Source: SLNP01 sp964568875 (GTDB taxonomy: Bacteria; Bacteroidota; Bacteroidia; Bacteroidales; VadinHA17). Taken from it: 64,000 nt of DNA. The stretch covers positions 31,226 through 95,225 of the forward strand of contig CAZMSH010000012.1 of NCBI GenBank assembly GCA_964568875.1, read 5' to 3'. Shown piece after piece: positions 1 to 7,261 of this stretch (position 1 is the stretch's first letter; every line of letters begins with the position of its first letter). The notes under the pieces were generated by a model that was not told where the DNA came from, did not search any database, and saw only the letters and a program-made list of their open reading frames with translations. A program made the position numbers and the translations under genes.

Positions 1-652
1 GTACCTCTCCGTAACCTGTTATTATCTTAATTGCCTCAAAGGCCATCATGGCTCCTGTAACTCCCGGAAGCATTCCGAAGAGTCCGGCCTGTGAAGGGTC
101 AGGATCGCGCATTTTTTCCGGATCTACCGGATTATAGCTTTGATAGGATCCGCTTCCTCTGTAATTGAATACCGAAACTTGTCCTTCATGGCCGAAAATT
201 GCTCCGTGGATCATTGGCTTGCCGGTTTTGGAACAGACATTATCGATCACATAACGGGTTTCGTAGTTGTCTGTTGCATCAATCACCATATCCCATTTAG
301 AGATAATTTTTTCAGCATTGGTGGCTGTGAGCCTGATGTTATATATTTCGGTTTTTGTCAGACTGCTCTGCCTGTTAAGTATATCTCTGGCAATAATAGA
401 CTTTAGTTTACCCAGATCATGGCCTCCGTATAGTATCTGTCTGTGAATATTCGATTCGTTAACCATATCGAATTCTACTATCCCCAGAAAACCAACACCA
501 GCGGCATTAAGATACTGAAGCACCGGACAACCGAGACCGCCTGCACCGACAATCAGCACCTTTGCCTGCCTGATAGCTTCCTGTCCCTTTTCTCCTATGC
601 CCGGAAGCATTATTTGTCTTGAAAATCTCCTTTTCTCCCTTTCAGTGAGCAT
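1..652 (-). CDS. ThiF/MoeB/HesA-family adenylyltransferase (E1-like), 3' end outside window
   Basis: This is the N-terminal 217 residues of an E1-like enzyme; the gene runs off the left edge. Proteins of this family adenylate the C-terminal glycine of a sulfur-carrier protein (ThiS, MoaD or similar). The start at 652 gives MLTEREKRRFSRQIMLPGIG, the classic family opening. It is followed by the nucleotide-binding loop VGAGGLGCP, the motif ESNIHRQILY, and DATDNYETRY, which holds the conserved Asp. The segment GMLPGVTGAMMAFEAIKII matches the family's late helix. Where MoeB/ThiF normally carry a CxxC zinc pair and a reactive Cys, this protein reads SYQSYNP and PDPSQAG, so no cysteines are present there. 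Whether a second zinc pair exists lies outside the window. A terminator at 697-732 separates it from the barrel gene upstream. The family is clear; thiamine versus molybdopterin role cannot be decided here. Confidence 0.88.
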   Translation of the reverse strand, partial: MLTEREKRRFSRQIMLPGIGEKGQEAIRQAKVLIVGAGGLGCPVLQYLNAAGVGFLGIVEFDMVNESNIHRQILYGGHDLGKLKSIIARDILNRQSSLTKTEIYNIRLTATNAEKIISKWDMVIDATDNYETRYVIDNVCSKTGKPMIHGAIFGHEGQVSVFNYRGSGSYQSYNPVDPEKMRDPDPSQAGLFGMLPGVTGAMMAFEAIKIITGYGEV

Positions 653-696
653 CTCTGTCCCTCCGCTTCAAGTAATTGCGTGTTGAGACAAAGATA

Positions 697-732
697 AATA
701 AAAAGGCGTAACGGCATGCCAGCCGTTACGCC
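697..732 (-). terminator. Intrinsic terminator after the outer-membrane barrel gene
   Basis: Perfect 11-bp inverted repeat GGCGTAACGGC (705-715) and GCCGTTACGCC (722-732) with a 6-nt loop. On the minus strand it is followed by TTTTTATTT. It lies 22 bases past the stop of the barrel gene and before the ThiF-type gene, so it fits termination of the sigma/anti-sigma/barrel transcript. Confidence 0.8.
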
Positions 733-754
733 CCGTAGTATTCACTAACTGTTT

Positions 755-1711
755 TTACCAGATGGTCCAGGAGACACCTATTTCAAAGGGATTTAACACA
801 GGGCCTTTCCCTTCCCGGAACAATGGTGTCATATAGTATGTTGCATAGAGATTAATGTCGTCGTATCCGGCTCTGGCTGTAAATCCATAGCGCAGCATGT
901 TAAGACTGAAATCACCCTGTTCCTTTACTTTCTGCTTGCCTTCCCAGTAATAAACGGTCTTGGTGTTTGAACCTATCTTTACTGCTCCGATCGGTCCTGC
1001 GGCAAGATTAACATATCTTGAACCTGCCGGTATCTGCAGCTCCAATAGTAAGGGAACGGAAAGATACCTTGTGGCAAGCTTGCTCTTTTCATAAACAATA
1101 CCTTCAGGCGGATACAATGGTTCTATAATGCCGTTTTCCTGCTTTGTGATACTGTTGTTACCCTCAAAGAAATAATTATTCATGTTATAACCTATTCCTG
1201 ATACCAGACCAATACGCCTGGTAATACCTATGTTAACCTGGGCAAAATTGAGGTTTACATTTATTGACTTGCCAGAGTTCAACGTCATATAGTAATCTTC
1301 ATCAGGCAGGACCATGCTGTAGTCTGAGGTCAGAAAATTATTGAACCCTATTTCTATTCCGCCCCAGCTACCCTTAAAGTAGGTTCTGGGCCTTCTACCC
1401 TCATCAGATCTCCCGGAATTAAACTCTCTTGAGAAAATTTCTTCCTCAGAATCTTCCTCAAATTTTTTTACCGATACTCTCCGTCCTTCCAGCATCTCGA
1501 GGATTTCGATTCCGCGGTTACCTATACGCAGTGATTGTGATTCGGGTGTGCCTTTAAATGAAAGCATCTCTTCGCCTAAAGTTATTCTTGTGTCAGTTAT
1601 AACTTTTTCTGACCCGGGCCTTGTCGATGCAACAAGTTTGGTCGAATCATCCTGAGTGATTGCAGGGTAAGCCAGGGTAAATGCTACTGTTAATAAAACA
1701 AATCTTTTCAT
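755..1711 (-). CDS. PorT-like outer-membrane beta-barrel protein, probable target of the linked ECF sigma factor
   Basis: A 318-residue secreted protein. The signal peptide (MKRFVLLTVAFTLAYPAITQ) predicts export. The first ~110 mature residues are polar and charged. From about residue 115 the sequence alternates hydrophobic and polar residues in short strands (for example VNLNFAQVNIGITRRIGLVSGIGYNM and YVNLAAGPIGAVKIG) and ends in aromatic residues (GVSWTIW), as expected for a small 8-10 stranded outer-membrane barrel of the PorT/OMP_b-brl type. It is the third gene of a sigma, membrane anti-sigma-like, barrel cassette. A sequence matching the ECF-type promoter of the sigma gene lies 40-67 bases upstream of its start, so it is probably switched on by that sigma factor. 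A strong terminator follows. Its exact function is unknown to me. Confidence 0.75.
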   Translation of the reverse strand: MKRFVLLTVAFTLAYPAITQDDSTKLVASTRPGSEKVITDTRITLGEEMLSFKGTPESQSLRIGNRGIEILEMLEGRRVSVKKFEEDSEEEIFSREFNSGRSDEGRRPRTYFKGSWGGIEIGFNNFLTSDYSMVLPDEDYYMTLNSGKSINVNLNFAQVNIGITRRIGLVSGIGYNMNNYFFEGNNSITKQENGIIEPLYPPEGIVYEKSKLATRYLSVPLLLELQIPAGSRYVNLAAGPIGAVKIGSNTKTVYYWEGKQKVKEQGDFSLNMLRYGFTARAGYDDINLYATYYMTPLFREGKGPVLNPFEIGVSWTIW

Positions 1712-1750
1712 GGTATTATTAAGATTAAAAATTTAACTGGTTTTGATTGT

Positions 1751-1778
1751 GGGACGAACTATCCCTTGAAAAAGTTAC
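1751..1778 (-). promoter_or_regulatory. Putative ECF-sigma promoter for the barrel gene
   Basis: On the minus strand GTAAC(TTT) (1778-1774) is followed after exactly 17 bases by CGTCCC (1756-1751). This is the same architecture and -35 octamer GTAACTTT as the promoter of the linked sigma gene. It overlaps the last codon and stop of the anti-sigma-like gene. AAC-type -35 and CGTC-type -10 elements are typical of ECF sigma factors; assigning this one to the adjacent sigma factor is inference. Confidence 0.6.
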
Positions 1779-2836
1779 TGGTCAGCTGTGATTTTTTTTA
1801 CCGGAGCCTGAAATTTGATAAGTCTTGAGCTGAACATTACTGCCTCAGGATCATCCCGGCCCTCTTTTACGAATTCAAGGTTCATATCCCAGCCGAGAAG
1901 CTTGTTGACTCCTGTAATTCCCGCTGATGCTATCTCATAGGCCTTTATGGGTGAGCGATCAGGAATCTCTTCTCCCAGTATTCTTTCACGGAATGCCATT
2001 GCAAGATAATTACGCAGTGTCAGAGGGCCCTGATATTCCACCGGAGCTGTGGTGTAGATGTCTGTAAGACCCGGGGTCTCAAAATTTCCTGCTATCCTTA
2101 CCATAGCAGGTTCACCTGCCAACGGCATGATAATTTTCCTCTCAATAACCTCCGGTTTCTCAACCTCTGCTGCTTCAATCAATGTCTCCGCCACCCTTAC
2201 AATTTCAACCTGGGATTTCTGCGGTTCAACCGGAGAGATTGTTTTGTCTGCCGGAATTTCTTCTTCCTGTTTCTGTTCCTGTTCCTGCACCGTACCGCTG
2301 ACGGAGGCTGTAACTTCGGATGCAGGAATGACTGCCGGATCGGTTGAATTATTGGTCAGGGCTATTACAAGTATTGCCACTGAGGCTGCGGCTGCCATAA
2401 CCAGGGTAGCCACTCTGGTCACCCTCACAAACGGGGTAACCCTTTTAAGGCCGTTCTTCAAAGGGTAAGAGATATCTTCTGCCGGGAGACGGAGCCTTTT
2501 ATATAAATTATATGTTACAGCCCTCTTTTCATCGGCAAGCACAAAAGATTCAAACTCCTCCTGCTGTTCTGCGGTGAGATCGCCTTCTGCCGAGGCGATG
2601 CACAGGTATTCAAACTGTTCTTCACTAAGGTCGGAGTAGCTTTTCAGCAGCCGGCTCTTGAAAGGGTATTTCTTCTCTGGCTGAGCAGAAATTACAGGTA
2701 TATCGCCCGTCAAGCTGTCGAAGAGACCGGGTTCCTCTTCAAGGAACCGGAAGAGCTCCCTGGTGCCCTCCTCGCTGAGACTGCCTGCCAGGTAGCGTTC
2801 CATCAATTCTTCGATATGTTGCCTGCTCTTATTCAT
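1775..2836 (-). CDS. Single-span membrane protein, probable anti-sigma factor
   Basis: A 353-residue protein starting 4 bases after the ECF sigma gene ends, so the two are almost certainly co-translated. Residues 1-130 are soluble and acidic and contain two similar helical segments (ELMERYLAGSLSEEGTREL and SAEGDLTAEQQEEFESF). This resembles the cytoplasmic sigma-binding part of Bacteroidota anti-sigma proteins, although I see no zinc-binding HxxxCxxC motif. One membrane helix follows at about 140-162 (VATLVMAAAASVAILVIAL). Then comes a Glu/Gln-rich linker (EQEQKQEEEIPADK) and a periplasmic C-terminal domain of about 120 residues. Inside-to-outside topology, position between the sigma and barrel genes and tight spacing all suggest a membrane anti-sigma factor. 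No FecR domain was recognised. The role is inferred mainly from context. Confidence 0.65.
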   Translation of the reverse strand: MNKSRQHIEELMERYLAGSLSEEGTRELFRFLEEEPGLFDSLTGDIPVISAQPEKKYPFKSRLLKSYSDLSEEQFEYLCIASAEGDLTAEQQEEFESFVLADEKRAVTYNLYKRLRLPAEDISYPLKNGLKRVTPFVRVTRVATLVMAAAASVAILVIALTNNSTDPAVIPASEVTASVSGTVQEQEQKQEEEIPADKTISPVEPQKSQVEIVRVAETLIEAAEVEKPEVIERKIIMPLAGEPAMVRIAGNFETPGLTDIYTTAPVEYQGPLTLRNYLAMAFRERILGEEIPDRSPIKAYEIASAGITGVNKLLGWDMNLEFVKEGRDDPEAVMFSSRLIKFQAPVKKITADQ

Positions 2837-2840
2837 TACT

Positions 2841-3326
2841 TTACACTACTGCCTCTATTGTGCCGATATATCTTTTAAGCTCCATCCGGCCCCTGTATAT
2901 GCTTATTTTTACCTGTGCTTCACTCATGCCTGTTATCTCTCCGATCTCCTTGTAACTGTAGCCTTCATAGTCGCGAAGCATTATCACCGATCTTTGCTGC
3001 TCCGGCAGCCTGGCGAGAGCCTGGTTGAGAACCTCGGAAAGGTCTGTATAGGAACCTTCATAATAAAGCTCCCTGTCATTATGTTCTCCGGTCAGCACCA
3101 TTTTTGATTCCCGTCTCAGCATATCAATCATCTGGTTGTAAGCCGTTGTGAAAAGCCACGACCTGGCCACCTTGTAATCTATCTCCGCAACATGCATCCA
3201 CAGCTTTTCAAAGCTGTCCTGCACCACATCAGACGCACGGTCACCATCCCTGAGGTTTTTGAGGATAAACCTGTATACCCCGTCAGAATACTCTTCAACA
3301 GCTTTATTGTACTCTTTTACTGTCAT
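2841..3326 (-). CDS. RNA polymerase sigma factor, ECF family
   Basis: A 161-residue ECF sigma factor. Region 2 (about residues 10-75) includes DVVQDSFEKLW and the promoter-melting segment ARSWLFTTAYNQMIDMLRR. Region 4 (about 105-155) is RLPEQQRSVIMLRDYEGYSYKEIGEITGMSEAQVKISIYRGR, shown here in pieces: a helix-turn-helix with the usual LPEQQR opening and VK.SIYRGR recognition helix. Length is typical for the family. It leads a three-gene set with a membrane anti-sigma-like protein and an outer-membrane barrel. A GTAAC-N17-CGTC promoter 19-46 bases upstream suggests autoregulation. The inducing signal is not evident from sequence. Confidence 0.93.
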   Translation of the reverse strand: MTVKEYNKAVEEYSDGVYRFILKNLRDGDRASDVVQDSFEKLWMHVAEIDYKVARSWLFTTAYNQMIDMLRRESKMVLTGEHNDRELYYEGSYTDLSEVLNQALARLPEQQRSVIMLRDYEGYSYKEIGEITGMSEAQVKISIYRGRMELKRYIGTIEAVV

Positions 3327-3344
3327 AATCCGGATTACAAAACT

Positions 3345-3372
3345 GAGACGTATTAAGAGACGGGAAAGTTAC
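3345..3372 (-). promoter_or_regulatory. Putative autoregulated ECF promoter of the sigma gene
   Basis: Minus strand: GTAAC(TTT) at 3372-3368, 17-base spacer, CGTCTC at 3350-3345, about 19 bases before the ATG. It matches the element before the barrel gene in both boxes and spacing. This arrangement is typical of ECF sigma factors that drive their own operon. Confidence 0.6.
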
Positions 3373-3392
3373 AAAAAAGATGCAGCAATATT

Positions 3393-3496
3393 CAGTTATC
3401 AGTTATCAGTTATCAGGTATCAGGTATCAGGTATCAGGTATCAGGTATCAGGTATCAGGTATCAGGTCATACTGAATACCGCATACCCCATACCGA
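3393..3496. repeat. Heptamer tandem array (CAGTTAT x3, CAGGTAT x7, degenerate tail)
   Basis: Three copies of CAGTTAT (3393-3413) run into seven perfect copies of CAGGTAT (3414-3462). A decayed tail continues to about 3496 (units such as CATACTG, AATACCG, CATACCC). The array lies between the convergently read end of the GH16-like gene and the promoter of the sigma gene. Read on the minus strand the unit is ATACCTG, the same heptamer as at 63813-64000. Confidence 0.95.
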
Positions 3497-3545
3497 AGTC
3501 TGCAAACCTTAAACTTTTAATCGTTAATCGTAAAACTTATATCCC

Positions 3546-5141
3546 CTATAGCATCTTATACACCTTAACCCAGTCGATCTCCATGTTTGCTACTGTACCA
3601 AGCTGGGTGCTGGTGCCGCCTGCGAGAGATATATACATCGGCTCCTGTGGAACATTGCCGGTTTGCCTGAAGACCTCTTCACCGTTCACTTTCCATACAA
3701 GCTTGTCGGGTGTCCACTCAAGGGTATAGATATAGAAACCACCTGAATATTTCCCGGGAAGAGATGATCTGGCGGATGATTTTTCAGAGCGGAAAATATC
3801 GAACCAAACCTTGCCCTTGCCAGTGCGGCATATGTCAATATGCGGTGTCATAGTGTCTCCAAGAAGCCAGAATGCATTTTTGGCAGATGGATTATCGAGT
3901 TTTATCTTGGCAGAAAAGATTCCGTACTTCTGGCGGAAACTGGCACCTGTATTTATCTGCCCTGACGTATATGCAAATTCCCTTTTTACAAATCCTGATG
4001 AAGGGATCCATACCTTGCCTTCTTTCTTTTCAGGCTTGGTGGTGATTGTCAGTACAGAGCTGCGTACCGAGAAATTGCTCGCCGGAGTATGAATATGCAG
4101 ATCGCCATCAAGGGAATAGTTGTCTTTGAGCAACTTTTCTCCCCAATAGTAGCTTGTGAGCCATTTTTTATCATTAACACCGGTTTCATCAAAGTCGTCG
4201 CTGAAGGTAAGCTCTCTTGTCTTAAGAATATCGAACTTGTTTGAATCCTTTACCTTGAAATACCATACTATGTCATCGCTTTTCTTAAGGGTTTCATATT
4301 CCTGTAACTGGGCGAACATCTCTGTCTTTTCAAATCTCTTCTTGTCGAGAAGGTAGTTCTTTCTTTCAACGAATTCCTGTGATGCAACATAGTCCTTTAG
4401 CTCCTCATACCTGGCAAACATTGCCGACCCGTCTATCTTCTTGAAGTTTGCGTACTCCTTTGATTTCAGGAATGCATAGTACCCTTTTATTTCTGGTGAG
4501 GCTTTCAGACTGTTGTATTCCTGCAGCTTAGCATACTCTTCTGAATCCTTGAAGGTTATGGGTTTCATGTTTTTCTTTGTCAGGAACTCCTGGCTTGTCA
4601 CAAATGCTTCGAGTTCCCTGAACCTTTCAAGTCTGGGTGAGCCCTGGTGTTTGTCGGGTTTCTTTACCTCGGGTGATTTCTTCAGTGTCTTGTACTCAAG
4701 GAATTTTCTGTACTCATCACTCTGTTTGAATGTTATTGGCTTCATCTTCTGCTTCTGCCTGAATGCAGGAGTGGAGATAAATTTCCCGAGTTCTTCAAAA
4801 TTTCTGATCTTTTCAGAGCCGTCAAGTTCCTTGAAACTTTTCAATTCAGCACTGTCACGGGTTTTGAGGTATAGTCTTATCTCCTTCGATTTTGAGAGAG
4901 AGTTGTATTCCTTCTCTTTTTGAAATTCAGTCGAACCAGCATATTTCAATGCTTCAATCTGTTTTTTCTCTTGCTGGAATCCTGCAGAATTTACCAGGGA
5001 GTCAAGTTCGTTATAACGTGCCAGTTCATTTGACTCCTTGAATGCCTGCAGCTTATTATACTCCTCAAGCAGAGCCTTTTCCTGTTGTTCGATTTTTGAA
5101 GTGGAAGGGATCATCCCCAGAGAAAACTTAAGACTTGCCAT
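3546..5141 (-). CDS. Cytoplasmic GH16/concanavalin-fold protein with four helical repeats; catalytic residues missing
   Basis: A 531-residue protein with two parts. Residues ~38-310 hold four units of about 60-72 residues, starting near 38, 110, 169 and 240. Each carries a pattern like RYxELxxxVxSxEF, then FxxSxEYxKLxEYxxLKKSxEI, and most end in DGS; they are Lys/Glu/Tyr-rich and predicted helical. Residues ~311-531 resemble a family 16 glycoside hydrolase jelly roll (LTFSDDFDETGVNDKKW, then YGIFSAKIKL, AFWLLGD, YIYTLEWTPDKLVWKVNGEEV, MEIDWVKVYK). Active GH16 enzymes have ExDxxE. Here the aligned segment is HIDICR (434-439), so both catalytic glutamates are replaced. No signal peptide is visible. 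I infer a non-catalytic carbohydrate-binding or scaffold protein in the cytoplasm. It stands alone, divergent from the e(P4)-type phosphatase gene. Confidence 0.75.
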   Translation of the reverse strand: MASLKFSLGMIPSTSKIEQQEKALLEEYNKLQAFKESNELARYNELDSLVNSAGFQQEKKQIEALKYAGSTEFQKEKEYNSLSKSKEIRLYLKTRDSAELKSFKELDGSEKIRNFEELGKFISTPAFRQKQKMKPITFKQSDEYRKFLEYKTLKKSPEVKKPDKHQGSPRLERFRELEAFVTSQEFLTKKNMKPITFKDSEEYAKLQEYNSLKASPEIKGYYAFLKSKEYANFKKIDGSAMFARYEELKDYVASQEFVERKNYLLDKKRFEKTEMFAQLQEYETLKKSDDIVWYFKVKDSNKFDILKTRELTFSDDFDETGVNDKKWLTSYYWGEKLLKDNYSLDGDLHIHTPASNFSVRSSVLTITTKPEKKEGKVWIPSSGFVKREFAYTSGQINTGASFRQKYGIFSAKIKLDNPSAKNAFWLLGDTMTPHIDICRTGKGKVWFDIFRSEKSSARSSLPGKYSGGFYIYTLEWTPDKLVWKVNGEEVFRQTGNVPQEPMYISLAGGTSTQLGTVANMEIDWVKVYKML

Positions 5142-5167
5142 TCTCTTTTTGATTTAGATATAACCTG

Positions 5168-5205
5168 TTAAAGATAGAAAATCTTTAATTATCTGTTAAC
5201 AGATA
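5168..5205. promoter_or_regulatory. Paired inverted repeats between divergent genes (possible operator)
   Basis: An 8-bp inverted repeat TTAAAGAT/ATCTTTAA (5168-5188, 5-nt centre) is followed by the perfect 16-bp palindrome TATCTGTTAACAGATA (5190-5205). Both lie between the GH16-like gene (start 5141, minus) and the promoter of the phosphatase gene. The position fits a dimeric regulator site, but no regulator is identified. Confidence 0.45.
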
Positions 5206-5232
5206 GAATTAAAAAGTTCTTCCTCTTCTGTT

Positions 5233-5262
5233 TTTGGAATATCCCGGCTTTGGCTACTTTTG
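5233..5262 (+). promoter_or_regulatory. Bacteroidota-type promoter of the e(P4)-type phosphatase gene
   Basis: TTTG (5233-5236), 18-base spacer, TACTTTTG (5255-5262), matching the TTTG / TAnnTTTG consensus at slightly short spacing. It overlaps an upstream in-frame ATG at 5250, which supports the later start at 5295. Confidence 0.55.
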
Positions 5263-5294
5263 TTTATGTGGAAACAGAAACAGGATTTATAAAA

Positions 5295-6101
5295 ATGAAA
5301 AAAATGAGAAAAACATCCTTTATATTGTTCATCGCTCTCTTATCAGTAGTGGCGGGTGCTGCATGTAACAGGAGGCAGTCAGAGACCCGGCCGGGCGATC
5401 AGGATCATCTGATAATGTCGGTTCTGTGGTTCCAGAAATCGGCTGAAATGCGTGCCCTTTTCGTGCAGGGTTACAACATTGCATCAGAGAGGCTTACCGA
5501 GGCCGTCGCCAGCAGAAAGGGAGACAAGCCACTCGCCGTCGTTGCCGATCTTGACGAGACAATACTCGATAACAGCAGGTATGAAGTCTGGCAGGTACAA
5601 ACCGGAAACGGATTCTCCGAGGCCAACTGGAAGGAGTGGACTGACAGGGCAGAGGCAGAAGCCCTTCCGGGCGCACTGGAATTTACCAGGCTGGCCGAGA
5701 GTCTTGGTGTTGATGTCTTCTATGTCTCTAACCGTACCGTTGACGATGCATTTAATTCCACTCTCGAAAACCTTAGGAGACTGGGCTTTCCGTTTGCCGA
5801 TACAGCACATCTCCTGCTTAAGACGACAACATCATCAAAAACAGATCGGCGTAATACTATTCTCGAGACTCACGATATCATTCTCCTTCTGGGAGATAAC
5901 CTGGCCGATCACAGCAGTATATTTGAAAAGAGGGACAGGAACCTGGGGTTTGACGATGTTGATTCACTTGCTTCGCTTTTTGGCAACAGGTATATTGTAT
6001 TCCCCAATCCCATGTACGGCAACTGGGAGCGACCGGCACTCATGCCTGACGAGAACATTCCCGCCAGGCAGCGTTATATAAAGAGCCTTAAAGGCTATTG
6101 A
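5295..6101 (+). CDS. 5'-nucleotidase/acid phosphatase, lipoprotein e(P4) family
   Basis: A 268-residue lipoprotein phosphatase of the HAD superfamily. The start at 5295 gives a lipoprotein signal (MKKMRKTSFILFIALLSVV then AGAAC, lipidated Cys24). The longer ORF beginning at 5250 would start inside the promoter. HAD motifs are intact: motif I VVADLDETILDNS (nucleophile Asp85, acid/base Asp87), motif II FYVSNRT, a downstream Lys/Arg region, and motif IV LLLGDNLADHS. The tryptophan-rich segment ANWKEWTDRA is typical of the e(P4)/class C group. Family members dephosphorylate nucleotides such as NMN or 5'-AMP at the outer membrane or periplasm for nucleoside uptake. It converges with the YugP-type gene, leaving only two bases between their stops. 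Confidence 0.9.
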   Translation: MKKMRKTSFILFIALLSVVAGAACNRRQSETRPGDQDHLIMSVLWFQKSAEMRALFVQGYNIASERLTEAVASRKGDKPLAVVADLDETILDNSRYEVWQVQTGNGFSEANWKEWTDRAEAEALPGALEFTRLAESLGVDVFYVSNRTVDDAFNSTLENLRRLGFPFADTAHLLLKTTTSSKTDRRNTILETHDIILLLGDNLADHSSIFEKRDRNLGFDDVDSLASLFGNRYIVFPNPMYGNWERPALMPDENIPARQRYIKSLKGY

Positions 6102-6103
6102 CA

Positions 6104-6781
6104 CTATTTCCTTGCGCCCAAGAAGATCATAACATAGTACAGCAGGGTGGCAAGAGATCCCAAAGCTGCGATGAAGTAGGTATATGCTGCCCACTTCAGG
6201 GCATCCTCAGCTTTGTCATGCGTACCATACCCTGTTATTCCGGCATTCGACAGCCATGCCAGTGCCCTTTTACTGGCGTTGACCTCAACCGGAAGTGTAA
6301 TTATTGAAAAAAGGGTTGTTAACGCAAAAAGGCCAATGCCAAAGAGCAATAACTCAGGAAACCTCTGCATGGTAAGTATACCTGCAAGCAATATCCATTG
6401 TACCCATTTCGATGAGAAGCTCACTGCCGGTACCAGCTTTGAACGCATGGTAAGCCATGCATATGCTTTAGCGTGCTGAACCGCATGACCGCACTCGTGA
6501 GCAGCTACAGCGGCAGCAGCAACGCTGTTACCGTAGTATACGTCGCGGCTAAGGTTAATGGTTTTTGTTACCGGATTGTAATGGTCAGAGAGCTGACCCT
6601 CAACACTGCCGAGCTTAACTCCTGATATTCCGTGGTCGCGAAGCATTTTTTCCGCCACATCCCTGCCTGTGAGTCCACCTGGCAAAGGTATCTTTGAGTA
6701 CTTCTTAAACCTTGATGAGAGCTGGTTGCTTACAATCCAGCTCAGAATCATAAATGCACCAAATATTATCCATATAGTCAT
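6104..6781 (-). CDS. YugP-family membrane zinc metallopeptidase
   Basis: A 225-residue integral membrane protein with the zinc motif HECGHAVQH (HExxH plus a third His). The chosen start (6781) follows a strong Shine-Dalgarno, AAAGGAGGAACTGAA; 32 upstream in-frame residues are judged untranslated. A first membrane helix (MTIWIIFGAFMILSWIVS) is followed by a short soluble stretch with GLTGRDVAEKMLRDHGI and SVEGQLSDHYNPVTKTINLS, both characteristic of the YugP family. The metal site comes next, then three further hydrophobic helices near the C-terminus. The family (once DUF/neutral zinc metallopeptidase 2) is common in bacteria but has little experimental characterisation. It stands alone on the minus strand. 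Confidence 0.88.
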   Translation of the reverse strand: MTIWIIFGAFMILSWIVSNQLSSRFKKYSKIPLPGGLTGRDVAEKMLRDHGISGVKLGSVEGQLSDHYNPVTKTINLSRDVYYGNSVAAAAVAAHECGHAVQHAKAYAWLTMRSKLVPAVSFSSKWVQWILLAGILTMQRFPELLLFGIGLFALTTLFSIITLPVEVNASKRALAWLSNAGITGYGTHDKAEDALKWAAYTYFIAALGSLATLLYYVMIFLGARK

Positions 6782-6952
6782 TTCAGTTCCTCCTTTATTG
6801 TTTACGTACCATAGCAAAACCCCTGCCAACAGCTGAGCCGGCCTCAGGTTAGCCATTTTGTCAGATTTCTGCATCACCCTGCAGGGATGAGAATTGCCTT
6901 ACTGTCATACCGGTAATCTCTTTTGCCTGATTTTGACCTATCTTTGCAGCTC

Positions 6953-7261
6953 ATGTCAGGCAGAACAAACATATTATCACTGCTGCTGATGATACCGGTA
7001 AAGCTATATCAGTGGTTTATATCTCCACTGCTTGGGCCTTCATGCCGGCACGTGCCATCATGTTCAGCGTATACCATCGACGCCCTTAAGCATCATGGAC
7101 CCTGGAAAGGCTTTCTTCTCGGCACCAACAGAATCCTGCGGTGCAGGCCGGGCGGAACACACGGCTATGATCCTGTTCCTAAAATACTGTTTCGCAGATA
7201 CAGACCACCTTCATCTCTGCTTCAGCGCCATAGTAAGTGCAACAGGCTGAAGGATCATTAG
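6953..7261 (+). CDS. yidD: Membrane protein insertion efficiency factor YidD
   Basis: A 102-residue YidD homologue, which assists YidC-dependent membrane protein insertion. Conserved features follow in order: hydrophobic N-terminal helix (ILSLLLMIPVKLYQWFISPLLGPSCR), then PSCSAYTIDALKHHG, the GLLLG/F-type turn LLGTNRILRCRPG, and YDPVP. Start 6953 is preferred because the upstream in-frame ATG lies before a TAnnTTTG element (TATCTTTG, 6939-6946). With that element the mRNA would be almost leaderless. The usual partners rnpA, rpmH and yidC are not adjacent, which is common in Bacteroidota. The 3' end overlaps the end of the LytTR gene by 4 bases (convergent). Confidence 0.92.
   Translation: MSGRTNILSLLLMIPVKLYQWFISPLLGPSCRHVPSCSAYTIDALKHHGPWKGFLLGTNRILRCRPGGTHGYDPVPKILFRRYRPPSSLLQRHSKCNRLKDH

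Noticed and set aside
3259..3729. 156-residue plus-strand ORF across the heptamer array
   Set aside because: It overlaps the sigma and GH16-like genes on the opposite strand; the repeat simply keeps a frame open.
5250..5294. Longer N-terminus for the e(P4)-type phosphatase
   Set aside because: The start would lie between the promoter boxes and would bury the lipoprotein signal peptide behind 15 residues.
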